Origin: Polyangium sp. 15x6
Lineage (GTDB): Bacteria; Myxococcota_A; Polyangia; Polyangiales; Polyangiaceae
Assembly: GCF_029960785.1 (NCBI RefSeq)
Contig: NZ_JASBQE010000048.1
Coordinates: 27,848 to 91,847, forward strand
DNA: 64,000 nucleotides
Direction: 5' to 3'
Both the position numbers and the translations under genes were made by a program. The notes beneath the pieces were generated by a model that saw only the letters and a program-made list of their open reading frames with translations, ran no database searches and was not told the origin of the DNA. Of this stretch, positions 36,250 to 45,202 are shown piece after piece; positions within the stretch are counted from its first letter, which is position 1; each line of letters opens with the position of its first letter.

Positions 36250-37551
36250 ATGCTCGACGGCCTGCTTCGCCTCTTCGCCGCGCGCCCGTTCCTGCAGATC
36301 CTGCGGGACTTCATCGACATCTTCATCGTCGCGTACGTCATCTACCGCGCGCTGCTCGTGATGCGCGGGACGCGCGCGATGCAGATGGGCATCGGGCTCT
36401 GCATCGTCTTTCTGCTCTACCTCGCGGCGAAGACGTTCGAGCTCGCCACGCTCCTGCACCTGCTCTCGTGGCTGCTCTCGTCGATCATCCTGATCGTCGT
36501 CGTCGTCTTCCAGAACGACATCCGCCGCGCGCTGATCCGCATGGGCTCGAAGGCGTGGCTCGCCGGCGGGCGCGAGCAGCAGTCGCGCGTCATCGACGAG
36601 GTCGTGGCGGCGGCGACGGAGCTCGCGCGCCATCGCATGGGCGCGATCATCGCGTTCGAGCAGGACGCGAACGTGCTCGAGTTCTGCAAGAGCGAGGGCA
36701 TCGCCCTCGACTCGGTCGTGACGCGCGAGCTGCTCGTGAGCCTCTTCGTGCCGGAGTCGGTGAACAAGCTGCACGACGGCGCGGTCTTGATCCGCGACCT
36801 CAAGATCGCGCGCGCCGGCGTGTTCTTCCCGATGCCCGAGACGAAGGTGCTCGACGCGAGCCTCGGCTCTCGCCACCGCGCCGCGCTCGGCATCACGGAG
36901 GAGACCGACGCGGTCGTCGTCGTGGTGAGCGAGGAGCGCGGGACGATCAGCTTCTGCTTCAGCGGCAACATCGTCTCGAACCTCGACGGTCAGTCGCTCC
37001 GGCACGCGCTGCTCGGCCTCTTCGGGCGCTCGTCGCGCAAGAAGCAGAAGGCCGCCGCCGCGCGCAAGCCCCCGTCCGCGCCGCCTCCGCCGCAGCCCGT
37101 GCGCACGCCCCCGATCCCGGCGCCGGCCGTGCGCCCGTCGATCCCGACACCCCCCTCGGTCCCGACGCCCGGCTCGGCCGGCGCGACGCCGATGCCCGGC
37201 GCGCAGGCCACGCCCGCCTCCCGCATGCCGCCGAGCACGGCGATGCCGATGCGACCGGCCACGACCACGGAGATGCCGCCGGCCTCGGTCGCAGCGCCGA
37301 CCTTGCGGCCGAACACGTTCGTGCCTACGGCGACCGTGCCGCCGCCGCCGCCGTCCTCGGATCACGTGCCCACGGCTGCGGCCACGATGCCGCCGCCCGG
37401 CGTGGTCCCCGCGGCGCCGCAAGCCACGACGCCTCCGAGCACGCCTCCCAGTACGCCCCCAGGTCCGCCTTCGAGCACGCCGCCGGGCACGCAGCCCACC
37501 GCGCGCGCGGGCGAAGGCGCCGGCAGCCCCAGCCACGGTGATGACTCATGA
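36250..37551 (+). CDS. cdaA: Membrane diadenylate cyclase (c-di-AMP synthase) with long proline-rich tail
   Basis: The first 255 residues are a CdaA-type diadenylate cyclase: three transmembrane helices (about 20-90), then a DAC domain with LHDGAVLIRD (DGA 176-178) and GSRHRAALGITEETDA (RHR 208-210), the two signature motifs for making c-di-AMP from ATP. The following ~175 residues are an unusual Pro/Ala/Thr-rich tail with no fold evident, possibly a protein-binding region. The gene overlaps cdaR by ATGA and follows folP, forming one operon. Confidence 0.94.
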   Translation: MLDGLLRLFAARPFLQILRDFIDIFIVAYVIYRALLVMRGTRAMQMGIGLCIVFLLYLAAKTFELATLLHLLSWLLSSIILIVVVVFQNDIRRALIRMGSKAWLAGGREQQSRVIDEVVAAATELARHRMGAIIAFEQDANVLEFCKSEGIALDSVVTRELLVSLFVPESVNKLHDGAVLIRDLKIARAGVFFPMPETKVLDASLGSRHRAALGITEETDAVVVVVSEERGTISFCFSGNIVSNLDGQSLRHALLGLFGRSSRKKQKAAAARKPPSAPPPPQPVRTPPIPAPAVRPSIPTPPSVPTPGSAGATPMPGAQATPASRMPPSTAMPMRPATTTEMPPASVAAPTLRPNTFVPTATVPPPPPSSDHVPTAAATMPPPGVVPAAPQATTPPSTPPSTPPGPPSSTPPGTQPTARAGEGAGSPSHGDDS

Positions 37552-38495
37552 CGGCCAAGGACGGGCTTCGCGAGAACATCCGCGCCGCGCTGCTCGACAA
37601 CATCGGGCTGAAGATCCTGTCGCTCCTCTGCGCGCTCGGGATCTACGCGTTCATCCACGGCGCCGAGAACGCGCAGCGCACGTTCTCGGTCAGCGTCGTG
37701 TCGATCATGCCGCCGGAGAGCGCGAACCGGCAGCTCATGACGCAGATCCCGAACGAGGTGAAGGTCACGCTGCGCGGCTCGCGCACGCAGCTCGATGATC
37801 TGCGCAGCGACGATCTCGGCACGCTGCAGCTCAACCTGCGCAGCGGACGCGAGACGAACATCGACCTCAAGCCGAGCATGTTCCGCGTGCCCACGGGCGT
37901 GCAGATCGAGGAGGTCCAGCCGCCGTCGATCGAGCTGCGCTGGGACGACGTCGTCGAGCGCGAGATCCCAGTGCAGATCGCGCGCACGGGCGAGCCCGCG
38001 CCGACGTTCGCGGTGAAGGGCGTGATCGGCTCCGAGCCGAAGGTCGTGCAGGCGCGCGGGCCTCGCTCGATCGTGGACGTCATGCAGTACGCGCGCGCGG
38101 CGCCGTTCGACGTGACGGGCTTGACCGAGGGCGTCTACCGCCGGCCGCTGCCGCTCGACAAGCCGCCGAAGCTCGTGAACTACGACGTCGTCGACAGCGT
38201 GATCGCGACAGTCGAGATCGCGCGTGAGCTCGCGAAGAAGGAGTTCGCGAACCTGCGCGTGGAGGTCGTGGGCCTGCCGCGCGCCCAGACGACGCCGCCG
38301 ACGGTGAAGGTGCGCCTCGTCGGATCGAACGAAGATGTGAACGCGGTCTCGCCCGAGTCGCTCGTGCCGCGCGTGGAGCCGAAGAGCTCCGGCGCCGACG
38401 TGAGCAAGCCGGGCAGCGCGTACCTCGACGTGCTGCTCGAGGTGCCGCACGTGAAGGTCGTGGTCGATCCGCCGAAGGTGCTCGTGAAGTGGTGA
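37548..38495 (+). CDS. cdaR: CdaR-like YbbR-domain regulator of the diadenylate cyclase
   Basis: The 315-residue protein has an N-terminal membrane anchor (IGLKILSLLCALGIYAFIHG) and then about three YbbR beta repeats (VTLRGSRTQLDDL, RWDDVVEREIPVQIARTGEPA, VTGLTEGVYRRPLPL). In known systems CdaR binds and regulates CdaA at the outer face of the membrane. Its start overlaps the cdaA stop, so translation is coupled. Confidence 0.9.
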   Translation: MTAKDGLRENIRAALLDNIGLKILSLLCALGIYAFIHGAENAQRTFSVSVVSIMPPESANRQLMTQIPNEVKVTLRGSRTQLDDLRSDDLGTLQLNLRSGRETNIDLKPSMFRVPTGVQIEEVQPPSIELRWDDVVEREIPVQIARTGEPAPTFAVKGVIGSEPKVVQARGPRSIVDVMQYARAAPFDVTGLTEGVYRRPLPLDKPPKLVNYDVVDSVIATVEIARELAKKEFANLRVEVVGLPRAQTTPPTVKVRLVGSNEDVNAVSPESLVPRVEPKSSGADVSKPGSAYLDVLLEVPHVKVVVDPPKVLVKW

Positions 38496-38498
38496 AAG

Positions 38499-39548
38499 TC
38501 AGCGCTCGGGGATCTTGATCTCCCCGCGGATCACGCGCTGCGCGAGCGCCTCGACCTTCTGCTTCGTGTCCTCGGGGATGCCCGCGGCGTGTGGCCCTTC
38601 GTCGACGTAGCCGACGGCGTCCTCGGCGAGGCCGAACGTGCGTAGCCCCGCCTGGAAGCGGCCCTCGGCCACGTCGCGGATCGTGTCGAAGACGGCGATG
38701 TCGCCGCGCTTGATCATGCTCGTCAGCACCGTGCCGGGCATCTCGTCGTGCTGATCGGTATCCACGCCGATCGCCTTCACGCCCATGTCGCGCGCCGCCT
38801 CGAACACGCCGTGCCCCGTCGTTCCGGCCGCGTGGTAGACGATGTCCGCGCCCGCGGCGATCTCGCTGTTCGCGAGCGCCTTGCCCTTCACCGGATCGCG
38901 GAACGCGTCGGGGGTCGTGCCTGCGAACGCCGTGTGCACCTCGCAGCGCGAACAAACCTCGCGCACGCCGGCGCGGTAGCCCGCCTCGAACTTGCGGATG
39001 AGCGGGATGTCCATGCCGCCGACGAACCCCACGTGGCCCGTCTTCGACATGAGCCCCGCGACCGCGCCGACGAGGAACGAGCCTTCTTCTTCGCGGAACC
39101 GAAGGCCCGCGATGTTCGGCGGCATCGCGCCCTCCATCGGCGGCGCGTAGTCGATGCAGGCGAAGCGCGTGCTCGGGAAATCACGCGCGACCACGTTCAC
39201 GTCGGTCGAGAAGATGAACCCCACGCCGATCACGAGGTCGAAGCCGCGCGCCGCGAAGAGGCGCATCGCCGCCTCGCGATCCTCCGCGCCGCTCGGCTCG
39301 AGCATCTCCGTCGTCACGCCGAGCTCGCGCGCCGCGCGTGACAGGCCCTCGTACGCCGCGTCGTTGAAGCTCTTGTCGCCACGCCCGCCGACGTCGAACA
39401 CGAGGCCCACGCGTACGTTCGCGTGCGGCCCTTCCGGGAGCGGCTCCTCCGCGCGCGCTGGGAGGAGCGTCGACGCGGCCGCCGCGAGCGAGACGACGAG
39501 CGTGACCACGGCGAGCTTCGACGCGGCAGGGGGGCTCCTTTCGGCCAT
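38499..39548 (-). CDS. BMP-family (Med/PnrA-like) substrate-binding protein
   Basis: The 349-residue secreted protein has a Sec leader (cleavage near ARAEE) and the basic membrane protein family fold: VGLVFDVGGRGDKSFNDAAYEGL, VIGVGFIFSTDVNVVA, FREEEGSFLVGAVAGLMSKTGHVGFVGGMD and AAGTTGHGVFEAA. These proteins bind nucleosides or purines for ABC import, or act as extracytoplasmic sensors. No ABC permease or ATPase is nearby. It converges with cdaR with a 3 bp gap. Confidence 0.9.
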   Translation of the reverse strand: MAERSPPAASKLAVVTLVVSLAAAASTLLPARAEEPLPEGPHANVRVGLVFDVGGRGDKSFNDAAYEGLSRAARELGVTTEMLEPSGAEDREAAMRLFAARGFDLVIGVGFIFSTDVNVVARDFPSTRFACIDYAPPMEGAMPPNIAGLRFREEEGSFLVGAVAGLMSKTGHVGFVGGMDIPLIRKFEAGYRAGVREVCSRCEVHTAFAGTTPDAFRDPVKGKALANSEIAAGADIVYHAAGTTGHGVFEAARDMGVKAIGVDTDQHDEMPGTVLTSMIKRGDIAVFDTIRDVAEGRFQAGLRTFGLAEDAVGYVDEGPHAAGIPEDTKQKVEALAQRVIRGEIKIPER

Positions 39549-39676
39549 GCACCGAGGCTATCTCAGTCCCGAGGGGTACGCTTTGCGTCCCCCTCTCGTC
39601 CGGGCAGAGCCCGGCCGATTCACCCCTGGTGCCTCGCTCGATGGAGCGGCGCGCCCGCGCTATAGTTCGCGCCTCG

Positions 39677-40354
39677 ATGCGCCCGGCCGTCCTCCTCGTC
39701 CTCGCCGCGCTCGCGTTCGCCGCGCCCGCCGGCGCCCAGACCGAGGCGAAACCCGCGCTGCTCGATCGCGTGGTCGTCCGCTGGCATGCGCCCGAGACGG
39801 GCGGCGTCACGCGCCCGCAGTTCGTCTACGAGCGCGAGCTCGCGTTCGAAGCGCGCGTCGAGGCCCTGGCCGATCCGGATCCGGATCCCGCGCCGTTTAC
39901 GGATCGCCACGTACGCGCGGCGCTCGATCGACACATCGCCGAGACGCTCCTCGCGAGCTTGCCCGTCCTGCCTGCGCCCGACGCGACCGAGATCGCGAGC
40001 CGCGCCGAGGCCGCGCGCGCGGTGCTCGAGCAACGCGTGAAGGGACGGGACAAGCTCATCGCCGCCGCCAAGGCCGAAGGGATCGGCTCGGACGAGATCG
40101 ACGCGCTCCTGCGCCGCCAGGCCCGCGCGAGCCTCTACCTCGACCGCATGGTCGCGCCGATGCTCGCGCCGAGCGACCCAGAGCTCCGCGCCCTCTTGCG
40201 CACGGGCACGACGCCGTTCACGGGTCGTCCGTACGAACAGGTCTCGGTCGCGCTCGGTCGGTGGGTCGTGGCGCAGCGGCTCGGCGATGCGATCGCGAGT
40301 TACTTCCAGACCGCGCGCTCGCGCGTCACGGTCACGATCGTTCGCTCGCGCTAG
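39677..40354 (+). CDS. Secreted hypothetical protein, helical
   Basis: The 225-residue protein has a Sec leader (cleavage near GAQT, about residue 20). The rest is alpha-helical, with DRHVRAALDRHIAETLLASLP and VLEQRVKGRDKLIAAAKAEG. The pattern loosely resembles the N-terminal chaperone part of SurA-like proteins, but no PPIase domain is present, so this is weak. TATAGT at 39661-39666, only 10 bp before the ATG, could be a -10 box of a nearly leaderless transcript. It converges with the UPF0158 gene. Confidence 0.65.
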   Translation: MRPAVLLVLAALAFAAPAGAQTEAKPALLDRVVVRWHAPETGGVTRPQFVYERELAFEARVEALADPDPDPAPFTDRHVRAALDRHIAETLLASLPVLPAPDATEIASRAEAARAVLEQRVKGRDKLIAAAKAEGIGSDEIDALLRRQARASLYLDRMVAPMLAPSDPELRALLRTGTTPFTGRPYEQVSVALGRWVVAQRLGDAIASYFQTARSRVTVTIVRSR

Positions 40355-40360
40355 CGCGCG

Positions 40361-41254
40361 TCAGGACGAAGCGGAGCGCGCTTCGCCGCCGACGATCTCT
40401 TGCGAGGCGGGAGCGGGCTCTTCCTCGGCGTGCGCGTGGCTGCCCTCGTAATGATGGGCGAACGAGCGCGCGGCGCGACGTGCCTTCAAGAACTCCGCGA
40501 AGGCCGTGAGTGTGTCGAGGTCGCGCGGCCCGAGGGCGTCGGCGATGTCGCGAAGATTCTTTCGCAGCGTCTCCACGCTCTTGCCGCGGCGCAGCTCGCG
40601 CGGCGGTTCTTCGCGGAGCTCACGCGTGCTCGGGACGGGCGCGGCGGTGGGCTCCGCGGGCTGTCCTTCTGCGCGGGAAGGGGGCTGCTCGGGCACCCAC
40701 ACGGGGCGCGCGATCGGGTTCAGCGCGTGCGCGTTGAGCCACGCTTCCATGAAGATGCGGAGACGCTCGCTGCGGAACGAGAACCAGCGCTCGCGCTCCG
40801 GGCCGTAGCTCATCAGCACGTCCTTGAAGCGGCGGAAGGCGCCTTTTCCGTCGATCGCCTGCGTCAGCTTTCCCTGCAGCTCCGGGTCCTCCACCATCGG
40901 GATGAACCGCTCCATCCAGCGGTATTGCTCGCGCGAGCTCACCGGGTCGATCCGGAGGTAGTTCGGATCGGCCGCGATGCGCGCGTGCATCTGCGGGTCC
41001 GCGACTCCGTCGACGACGCGCAGCACGTCACCCGTCACGAGGTGAAGGTAAGAGTGGACCTCGGGCGCGTTGTTCTCGAACGCGTCTTCCAGCGCCTCCC
41101 AATCGATCGGGATGTCCCGGTAGACCACCCCCGAGGTGGAAGGATTTTCAGGCTTCGGCATTTCCTCCTCATCGAGCGACACGACCCGACGTGTGGCGGG
41201 CCGGCCGGGCCTCTGCAGGGGAACCAAGTGAGAACGGGAGCTCTCCGTTGACAT
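40361..41254 (-). CDS. UPF0158-family protein
   Basis: The 297-residue protein contains the UPF0158 domain (about 45-180): IPIDWEALEDAFENN, VHSYLHLVTGDVLRVVDG and ERERWFSFRSERLRIFMEAWL. It is followed by a charged, partly disordered tail. The function of this family is not established. ATG at 41254 is used here, but an internal Met at 41161, preceded closely by AGGAGG, could be the real start. The 266 bp upstream is discussed separately as structured non-coding DNA. Confidence 0.8.
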   Translation of the reverse strand: MSTESSRSHLVPLQRPGRPATRRVVSLDEEEMPKPENPSTSGVVYRDIPIDWEALEDAFENNAPEVHSYLHLVTGDVLRVVDGVADPQMHARIAADPNYLRIDPVSSREQYRWMERFIPMVEDPELQGKLTQAIDGKGAFRRFKDVLMSYGPERERWFSFRSERLRIFMEAWLNAHALNPIARPVWVPEQPPSRAEGQPAEPTAAPVPSTRELREEPPRELRRGKSVETLRKNLRDIADALGPRDLDTLTAFAEFLKARRAARSFAHHYEGSHAHAEEEPAPASQEIVGGEARSASS

Positions 41255-41443
41255 AGAATTTTACGCTCTGTGAGGTCGCTTTGGGGTGAACTCTCGCAAC
41301 ATAGTGCCTGTTCCCCAGGCCGGAAGCTCGGCCATCTCGGTGGGATGGGCGCCGCCAGGGCGGGTTCGTCCCAGGCGTCGGGTGTGCCGGCTTGCCAAGC
41401 GTCCCACGTCTTGCTCCCGAATACAGCGACGTAGCAGGTTCGC

Positions 41444-41484
41444 GCCAGAAATGCTCGTCCAGCGAACGGACGAGCGTGTCTGGC
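41444..41484. other. Long stem-loop between glpK and the UPF0158 gene
   Basis: A 17 bp stem with one mismatch and one wobble pair, loop AGCGAAC, core GCTCGTCC/GGACGAGC and outer arms GCCAGA/TCTGGC. It begins 37 bp after the glpK stop on the minus strand. The surrounding 41255-41520 gap has further small hairpins (GCCTG-TTCCC-CAGGC at 41306-41320) and no credible gene. It may be the glpK mRNA 3' end or part of a small RNA. Confidence 0.45.
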
Positions 41485-41520
41485 CGGAGTCCGTCTGTCC
41501 CGGGCGGCGGATCCACGGCG

Positions 41521-43032
41521 TCAAGCGCGTGACGACCGGGCGCGGGCAACGGCGTCGGCCCAGCGGGAGAGGTGGCCATTTCGTTCTGCGTCGGACATGC
41601 CGACCTCGAACGTCCGCTCGACCCGGGACATCCGGGCGGCGTCGCGCACGCCGCTGAACAGGCCGGCGCCGACGCCGGCGAGCATGGCGGCGCCGCGGGC
41701 GGTCGATTCGAGCTCGATCGGGCGCTCGATCGTGATGGCCGCCGTGTCGGCCTGGTACTGCATGAGCAGGTCGTTGTTCGCGGCGCCGCCGTCGACGCGC
41801 ATGCGGCCGAGGGGCTTGCCGAGGTCGTCGCACATGGCGCGGAGCAGGTCCGTCACTTCGAGCGCGATGCCTTCGAGCGTCGCGCGCGCGAGGTGCGCCT
41901 TCGTGGTGCCGCGCGTGATGCCGTGGATGATGCCGCGCGCGTCCGGATCCCAGTACGGCGCGCCGAGGCCGGAGAGCGCGGGGACGAACGTCACGCCTTC
42001 GCTCGAGGGGACGCTCGCGGCGAGCGGCTCGATCTCGGCCGCGCTGCGAATGATGCCGAGCCCGTCGCGGAGCCACTGCACGGCCGCGCCCGCGATGAAC
42101 GCGCTGCCTTCGAGGGCGAAGACGACTTCGCTTCCGACCTTCCAGCCCACGGTCGTGAGCAGCCCGAAGCGGCTCGCGATCGGCTGCGCGCCGATGTTGA
42201 CGAGCACGAAGGCGCCCGTGCCGTACGTGCATTTCGCGTCGCCCGTGTCGAAGCAGGCCTGGCCGAACAGCGCGGCTTGTTGATCGCCCGCGATGCCCGT
42301 GATCGGCACGCCGTCGGGCAGGTGCGGAAAACCGAGCGTCTTCGCGATGAGCCCGGCCGAGTCGACGATCTTCGGCAGAACGCTGCGCGGGGCGCGGAAG
42401 AGATCGAGCATCGCCGGGTCCCAATCGAGCGTCGCGAGGCTCATGAGCAGCGTGCGCGAGGCGTTCGTCACGTCGGTCGCGTGCACGGGCGAGCCGCCCA
42501 GCGCGCCGCCGGAGAGGCGCCAGACGAGGTAGCTGTCGACGGTGCCGAACGCGAGCTCGCCGCGCTCGGCGCGCTCGCGGGCGCCGTCGACGTTGTCGAG
42601 CAGCCACGTGAGCTTCGTGCCGCTGAAGTATGGATCGAGCACGAGGCCGGTCGTGCGTTTCACCGCGGGCTCGTGGCCGCCTTCGCGGAGCTTCGCGCAT
42701 GCATCCGCGGTGCGTCGGTCTTGCCAGACGATCGCGCGGTGGATGGGCTTGTCGGTCGCGCGTTGCCAGACGAGCGTGGTCTCGCGCTGGTTCGTGATGC
42801 CGACGGCGGCGATGCGATCCCCTTTGACGCCGGCCGAGGCGAGCGCGGCCTCCACCGATTCGAGCACGCTTTGCCAGATGTCCTCGGGCTCGTGCTCGAC
42901 GAGGCCGGGGCGCGGGAAGTGCTGGGGGAACTCGCGCGTCGCGCGGCCGCGGGTCGTCCCGGCGGTGTCGAGCACGAGCGCGGTCGTCCCGGTCGTCCCT
43001 TGATCGATCGCGAGCAGAAGGTCGGCGGCCAT
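41521..43032 (-). CDS. glpK: Glycerol kinase
   Basis: The 503-residue protein matches FGGY-family glycerol kinase along its length: LLAIDQGTTGTTALVLD at the N terminus, GITNQRETTLVW, VWQDRRT, the GTVDSYLVWRL block, GIAGDQQAALFGQ and RVDGGAANNDLLMQ. It phosphorylates glycerol to glycerol-3-phosphate. No glpF or glpD is adjacent. ATG at 43032 gives normal length. Confidence 0.96.
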   Translation of the reverse strand: MAADLLLAIDQGTTGTTALVLDTAGTTRGRATREFPQHFPRPGLVEHEPEDIWQSVLESVEAALASAGVKGDRIAAVGITNQRETTLVWQRATDKPIHRAIVWQDRRTADACAKLREGGHEPAVKRTTGLVLDPYFSGTKLTWLLDNVDGARERAERGELAFGTVDSYLVWRLSGGALGGSPVHATDVTNASRTLLMSLATLDWDPAMLDLFRAPRSVLPKIVDSAGLIAKTLGFPHLPDGVPITGIAGDQQAALFGQACFDTGDAKCTYGTGAFVLVNIGAQPIASRFGLLTTVGWKVGSEVVFALEGSAFIAGAAVQWLRDGLGIIRSAAEIEPLAASVPSSEGVTFVPALSGLGAPYWDPDARGIIHGITRGTTKAHLARATLEGIALEVTDLLRAMCDDLGKPLGRMRVDGGAANNDLLMQYQADTAAITIERPIELESTARGAAMLAGVGAGLFSGVRDAARMSRVERTFEVGMSDAERNGHLSRWADAVARARSSRA

Positions 43033-43207
43033 GGTTTCGGGCCTAGCCTGGCGGCCGCGCCGGGGGAAGGACGATCGGCGCGTCGAACCCCTCGCTTAAT
43101 GTCACGAGAAGGAATACACTTCTGCCCGTACCGGTTCGGCGGCCGTCTGCATTCGTGCGGGCAGGGCCTCCCGTGGTTCTCGGAATGCAAGCGCAACGGC
43201 TCACCTG

Positions 43208-45193
43208 ATGGCTCGACTGATCCTGCAGACCGCCGAAGGGCAGCAGGCCATCGAGCTGCGGCCCGTGAACTCGTTGGGGCGCCACCCCAACAACTCGATC
43301 CAGCTGCTCGACAAGATCGTCTCCAAGGAGCACTGCATCATCGAGCTCCGCGGGACGCAGTTTTACCTGCGTGATCTGGGCAGCCTGAACGGGACGTTCA
43401 TCAACAACGAGCGGGTCCGCGGCGAGGCTCCCCTGAAGCACGGCGACGAGATCGCCCTCGGATCGACGCGCGGCCGCTTCGACGACACGCCGGTCGCAGG
43501 CGTGGCCGGTGGCCCGCCGCCCGTCCCAGCTCCGCCGCCGCAGCCGCAAGCGTGGGCCGCGACGCCCGGGCCCGCGCCCGTCGCGCCTTCGCCCCTTGCA
43601 CAGTCCGCGCACGTCTTGCCTGCCGTGCCCGCCGCCCCCGCGAATCGGCCGCCGCCGGGGGCTTTTGCGCCGCCGCCGATGCCGCCGCGCCCTCCGCCGC
43701 AGCAAGCGGCTCCTGCCGCGCCGAACCTGTCGCGACCGCAGGCGCCTGGGCTCCCGGCGCCGAACCCGGCGCTCGGCATCCCGAACGCGAACCCCAACAT
43801 GACGATGATGGGGAAGGGCTCGGGCGCGCACACGTTCATCACGGGCCCGCATTCGTACGTCGCGCAGGGCACGCGCATCGACCTGAACGATCAAGCGCGC
43901 CAGATCGGCACGCAGATCGCCGCGGTGGAGAAGGGGTTCTTGCCCTTCGACCGCCTCGCCAGCGATCACAACCAGCTCCGTGCCGACTACGAGCGTCTGC
44001 GCCTCTCGCACGAGCTCGCGCGCGACATCGCCTCCGAGCGCGACACGTCGAAGCTGCTCGACAAGATCCTCGCGAGCATCATCAAGTTCATCAAGGCCGA
44101 CCGCGGCGTCATCTTCCTCCGCGACGACAACGGCGAGCTCATGCCGCGCGCCTCGCAGCGCCGCGACGGCACCACGGCGCCGATCAGCGTCTCGTCGACG
44201 ATCCTGAACCACGTGGTCAAGGAGCGCGCGGCCGTCCTCACGCACGACGCGGCCATGGACTTCGCGGCCTCCAAGGGCAAGAGCATGATCCTGAACCGGA
44301 TCAGCTCGGCCATCGTCGTGCCGCTCGTCGCGCCGAACAACACGCAGGACGTGCTCGGCGTGCTCTGGCTCGACTCGGAGACGCTCGCGCAGTTCCAGCC
44401 GAAGGACCTCGAGCTCGTGGTGGCCGTGGCCCACCAGGCCTCGATGTTCATCGAGATCAACATCCTCGGGAAGAAGATCGAGAACGAGATCATCGCCCGC
44501 GAGCGCTTCTCGCGGCTGCTCTCGCCGAACATCGCCGAGCGCGTGATGAGCGGCCAACTCGAGGTACGCCTCGGCGGTCAGCGCGTCGAGGAGTGCACGG
44601 TCTTCAACAGCGACATCCGCGGCTTCACCGCGATGAGCGAGAACACCCCGCCCGAAGAGCTCGTCGACATGCTGAACGAGTACTTCGAGCTCATGGTGGA
44701 CACGATCTTCAAGTACGAGGGCACGCTCGACAAATTCATGGGCGACGGGATCATGGGCATCTGGGGCGCGCCCGTGATCCACCCCGACGACGCGATCCGC
44801 AGCGTGCAATGCGCGCTGGAGATGGGCGAGGTGCTCGGCGACTTCAATCGACGCCGTTTGCAGCGCGACCTCGCGCCGCTCGCGATCGGCATCGGCATCC
44901 ACACGGGCCCGCTCGTCGCGGGCTACATCGGGAGCTCGAAAGCGCTCTCGTACACCGTCATCGGCGACACGGCGAACACGTCGGCGCGGCTCTGCTCGGT
45001 CGCGCTGGCGGGGCAGATCGTGGTCAGCGAGATGACGCACGACAGGCTCGCGGGGCGCTTCGAAACGGAGGAGCTCCCGTCGGCGAAGGTGAAGGGCAAG
45101 GAGAAGCCGCTGCGGGTGTTCAACGTGATCCGCGCGGCGACGTCGGTGCAGGTACCCGCGAACATCGTCGCGGAACCGACGATCTCGGAGTGA
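43208..45193 (+). CDS. FHA-GAF class III adenylate cyclase
   Basis: The 661-residue protein has an FHA domain (1-90; NSLGRHPNNSIQLLD, SLNGTFINNERV), a Pro/Ala-rich linker (100-200), a GAF domain (about 265-415) and a C-terminal class III cyclase domain (about 440-645). Metal-binding Asp469 and Asp513, substrate Lys509, Asp587 (IGDTANTSAR) and transition-state Asn590 and Arg594 are present, so it should be an active adenylate cyclase. FHA domains bind phosphothreonine, which suggests input from the Ser/Thr kinases common in these bacteria. accA follows 9 bp after its stop, although a functional link is not obvious. No strong ribosome site was found. Confidence 0.92.
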   Translation: MARLILQTAEGQQAIELRPVNSLGRHPNNSIQLLDKIVSKEHCIIELRGTQFYLRDLGSLNGTFINNERVRGEAPLKHGDEIALGSTRGRFDDTPVAGVAGGPPPVPAPPPQPQAWAATPGPAPVAPSPLAQSAHVLPAVPAAPANRPPPGAFAPPPMPPRPPPQQAAPAAPNLSRPQAPGLPAPNPALGIPNANPNMTMMGKGSGAHTFITGPHSYVAQGTRIDLNDQARQIGTQIAAVEKGFLPFDRLASDHNQLRADYERLRLSHELARDIASERDTSKLLDKILASIIKFIKADRGVIFLRDDNGELMPRASQRRDGTTAPISVSSTILNHVVKERAAVLTHDAAMDFAASKGKSMILNRISSAIVVPLVAPNNTQDVLGVLWLDSETLAQFQPKDLELVVAVAHQASMFIEINILGKKIENEIIARERFSRLLSPNIAERVMSGQLEVRLGGQRVEECTVFNSDIRGFTAMSENTPPEELVDMLNEYFELMVDTIFKYEGTLDKFMGDGIMGIWGAPVIHPDDAIRSVQCALEMGEVLGDFNRRRLQRDLAPLAIGIGIHTGPLVAGYIGSSKALSYTVIGDTANTSARLCSVALAGQIVVSEMTHDRLAGRFETEELPSAKVKGKEKPLRVFNVIRAATSVQVPANIVAEPTISE

Positions 45194-45202
45194 CCTCCCG
45201 CC

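Noticed and set aside
41255..41520. 6S RNA or SRP RNA in the glpK-UPF0158 gap
   Set aside because: The conserved GGAAG-GGAAGCAGC SRP motif and the 6S central bubble pattern are not present.
41169..41579. Short frames in the same gap
   Set aside because: They overlap real gene ends, lack ribosome sites and have no domain-like sequence.
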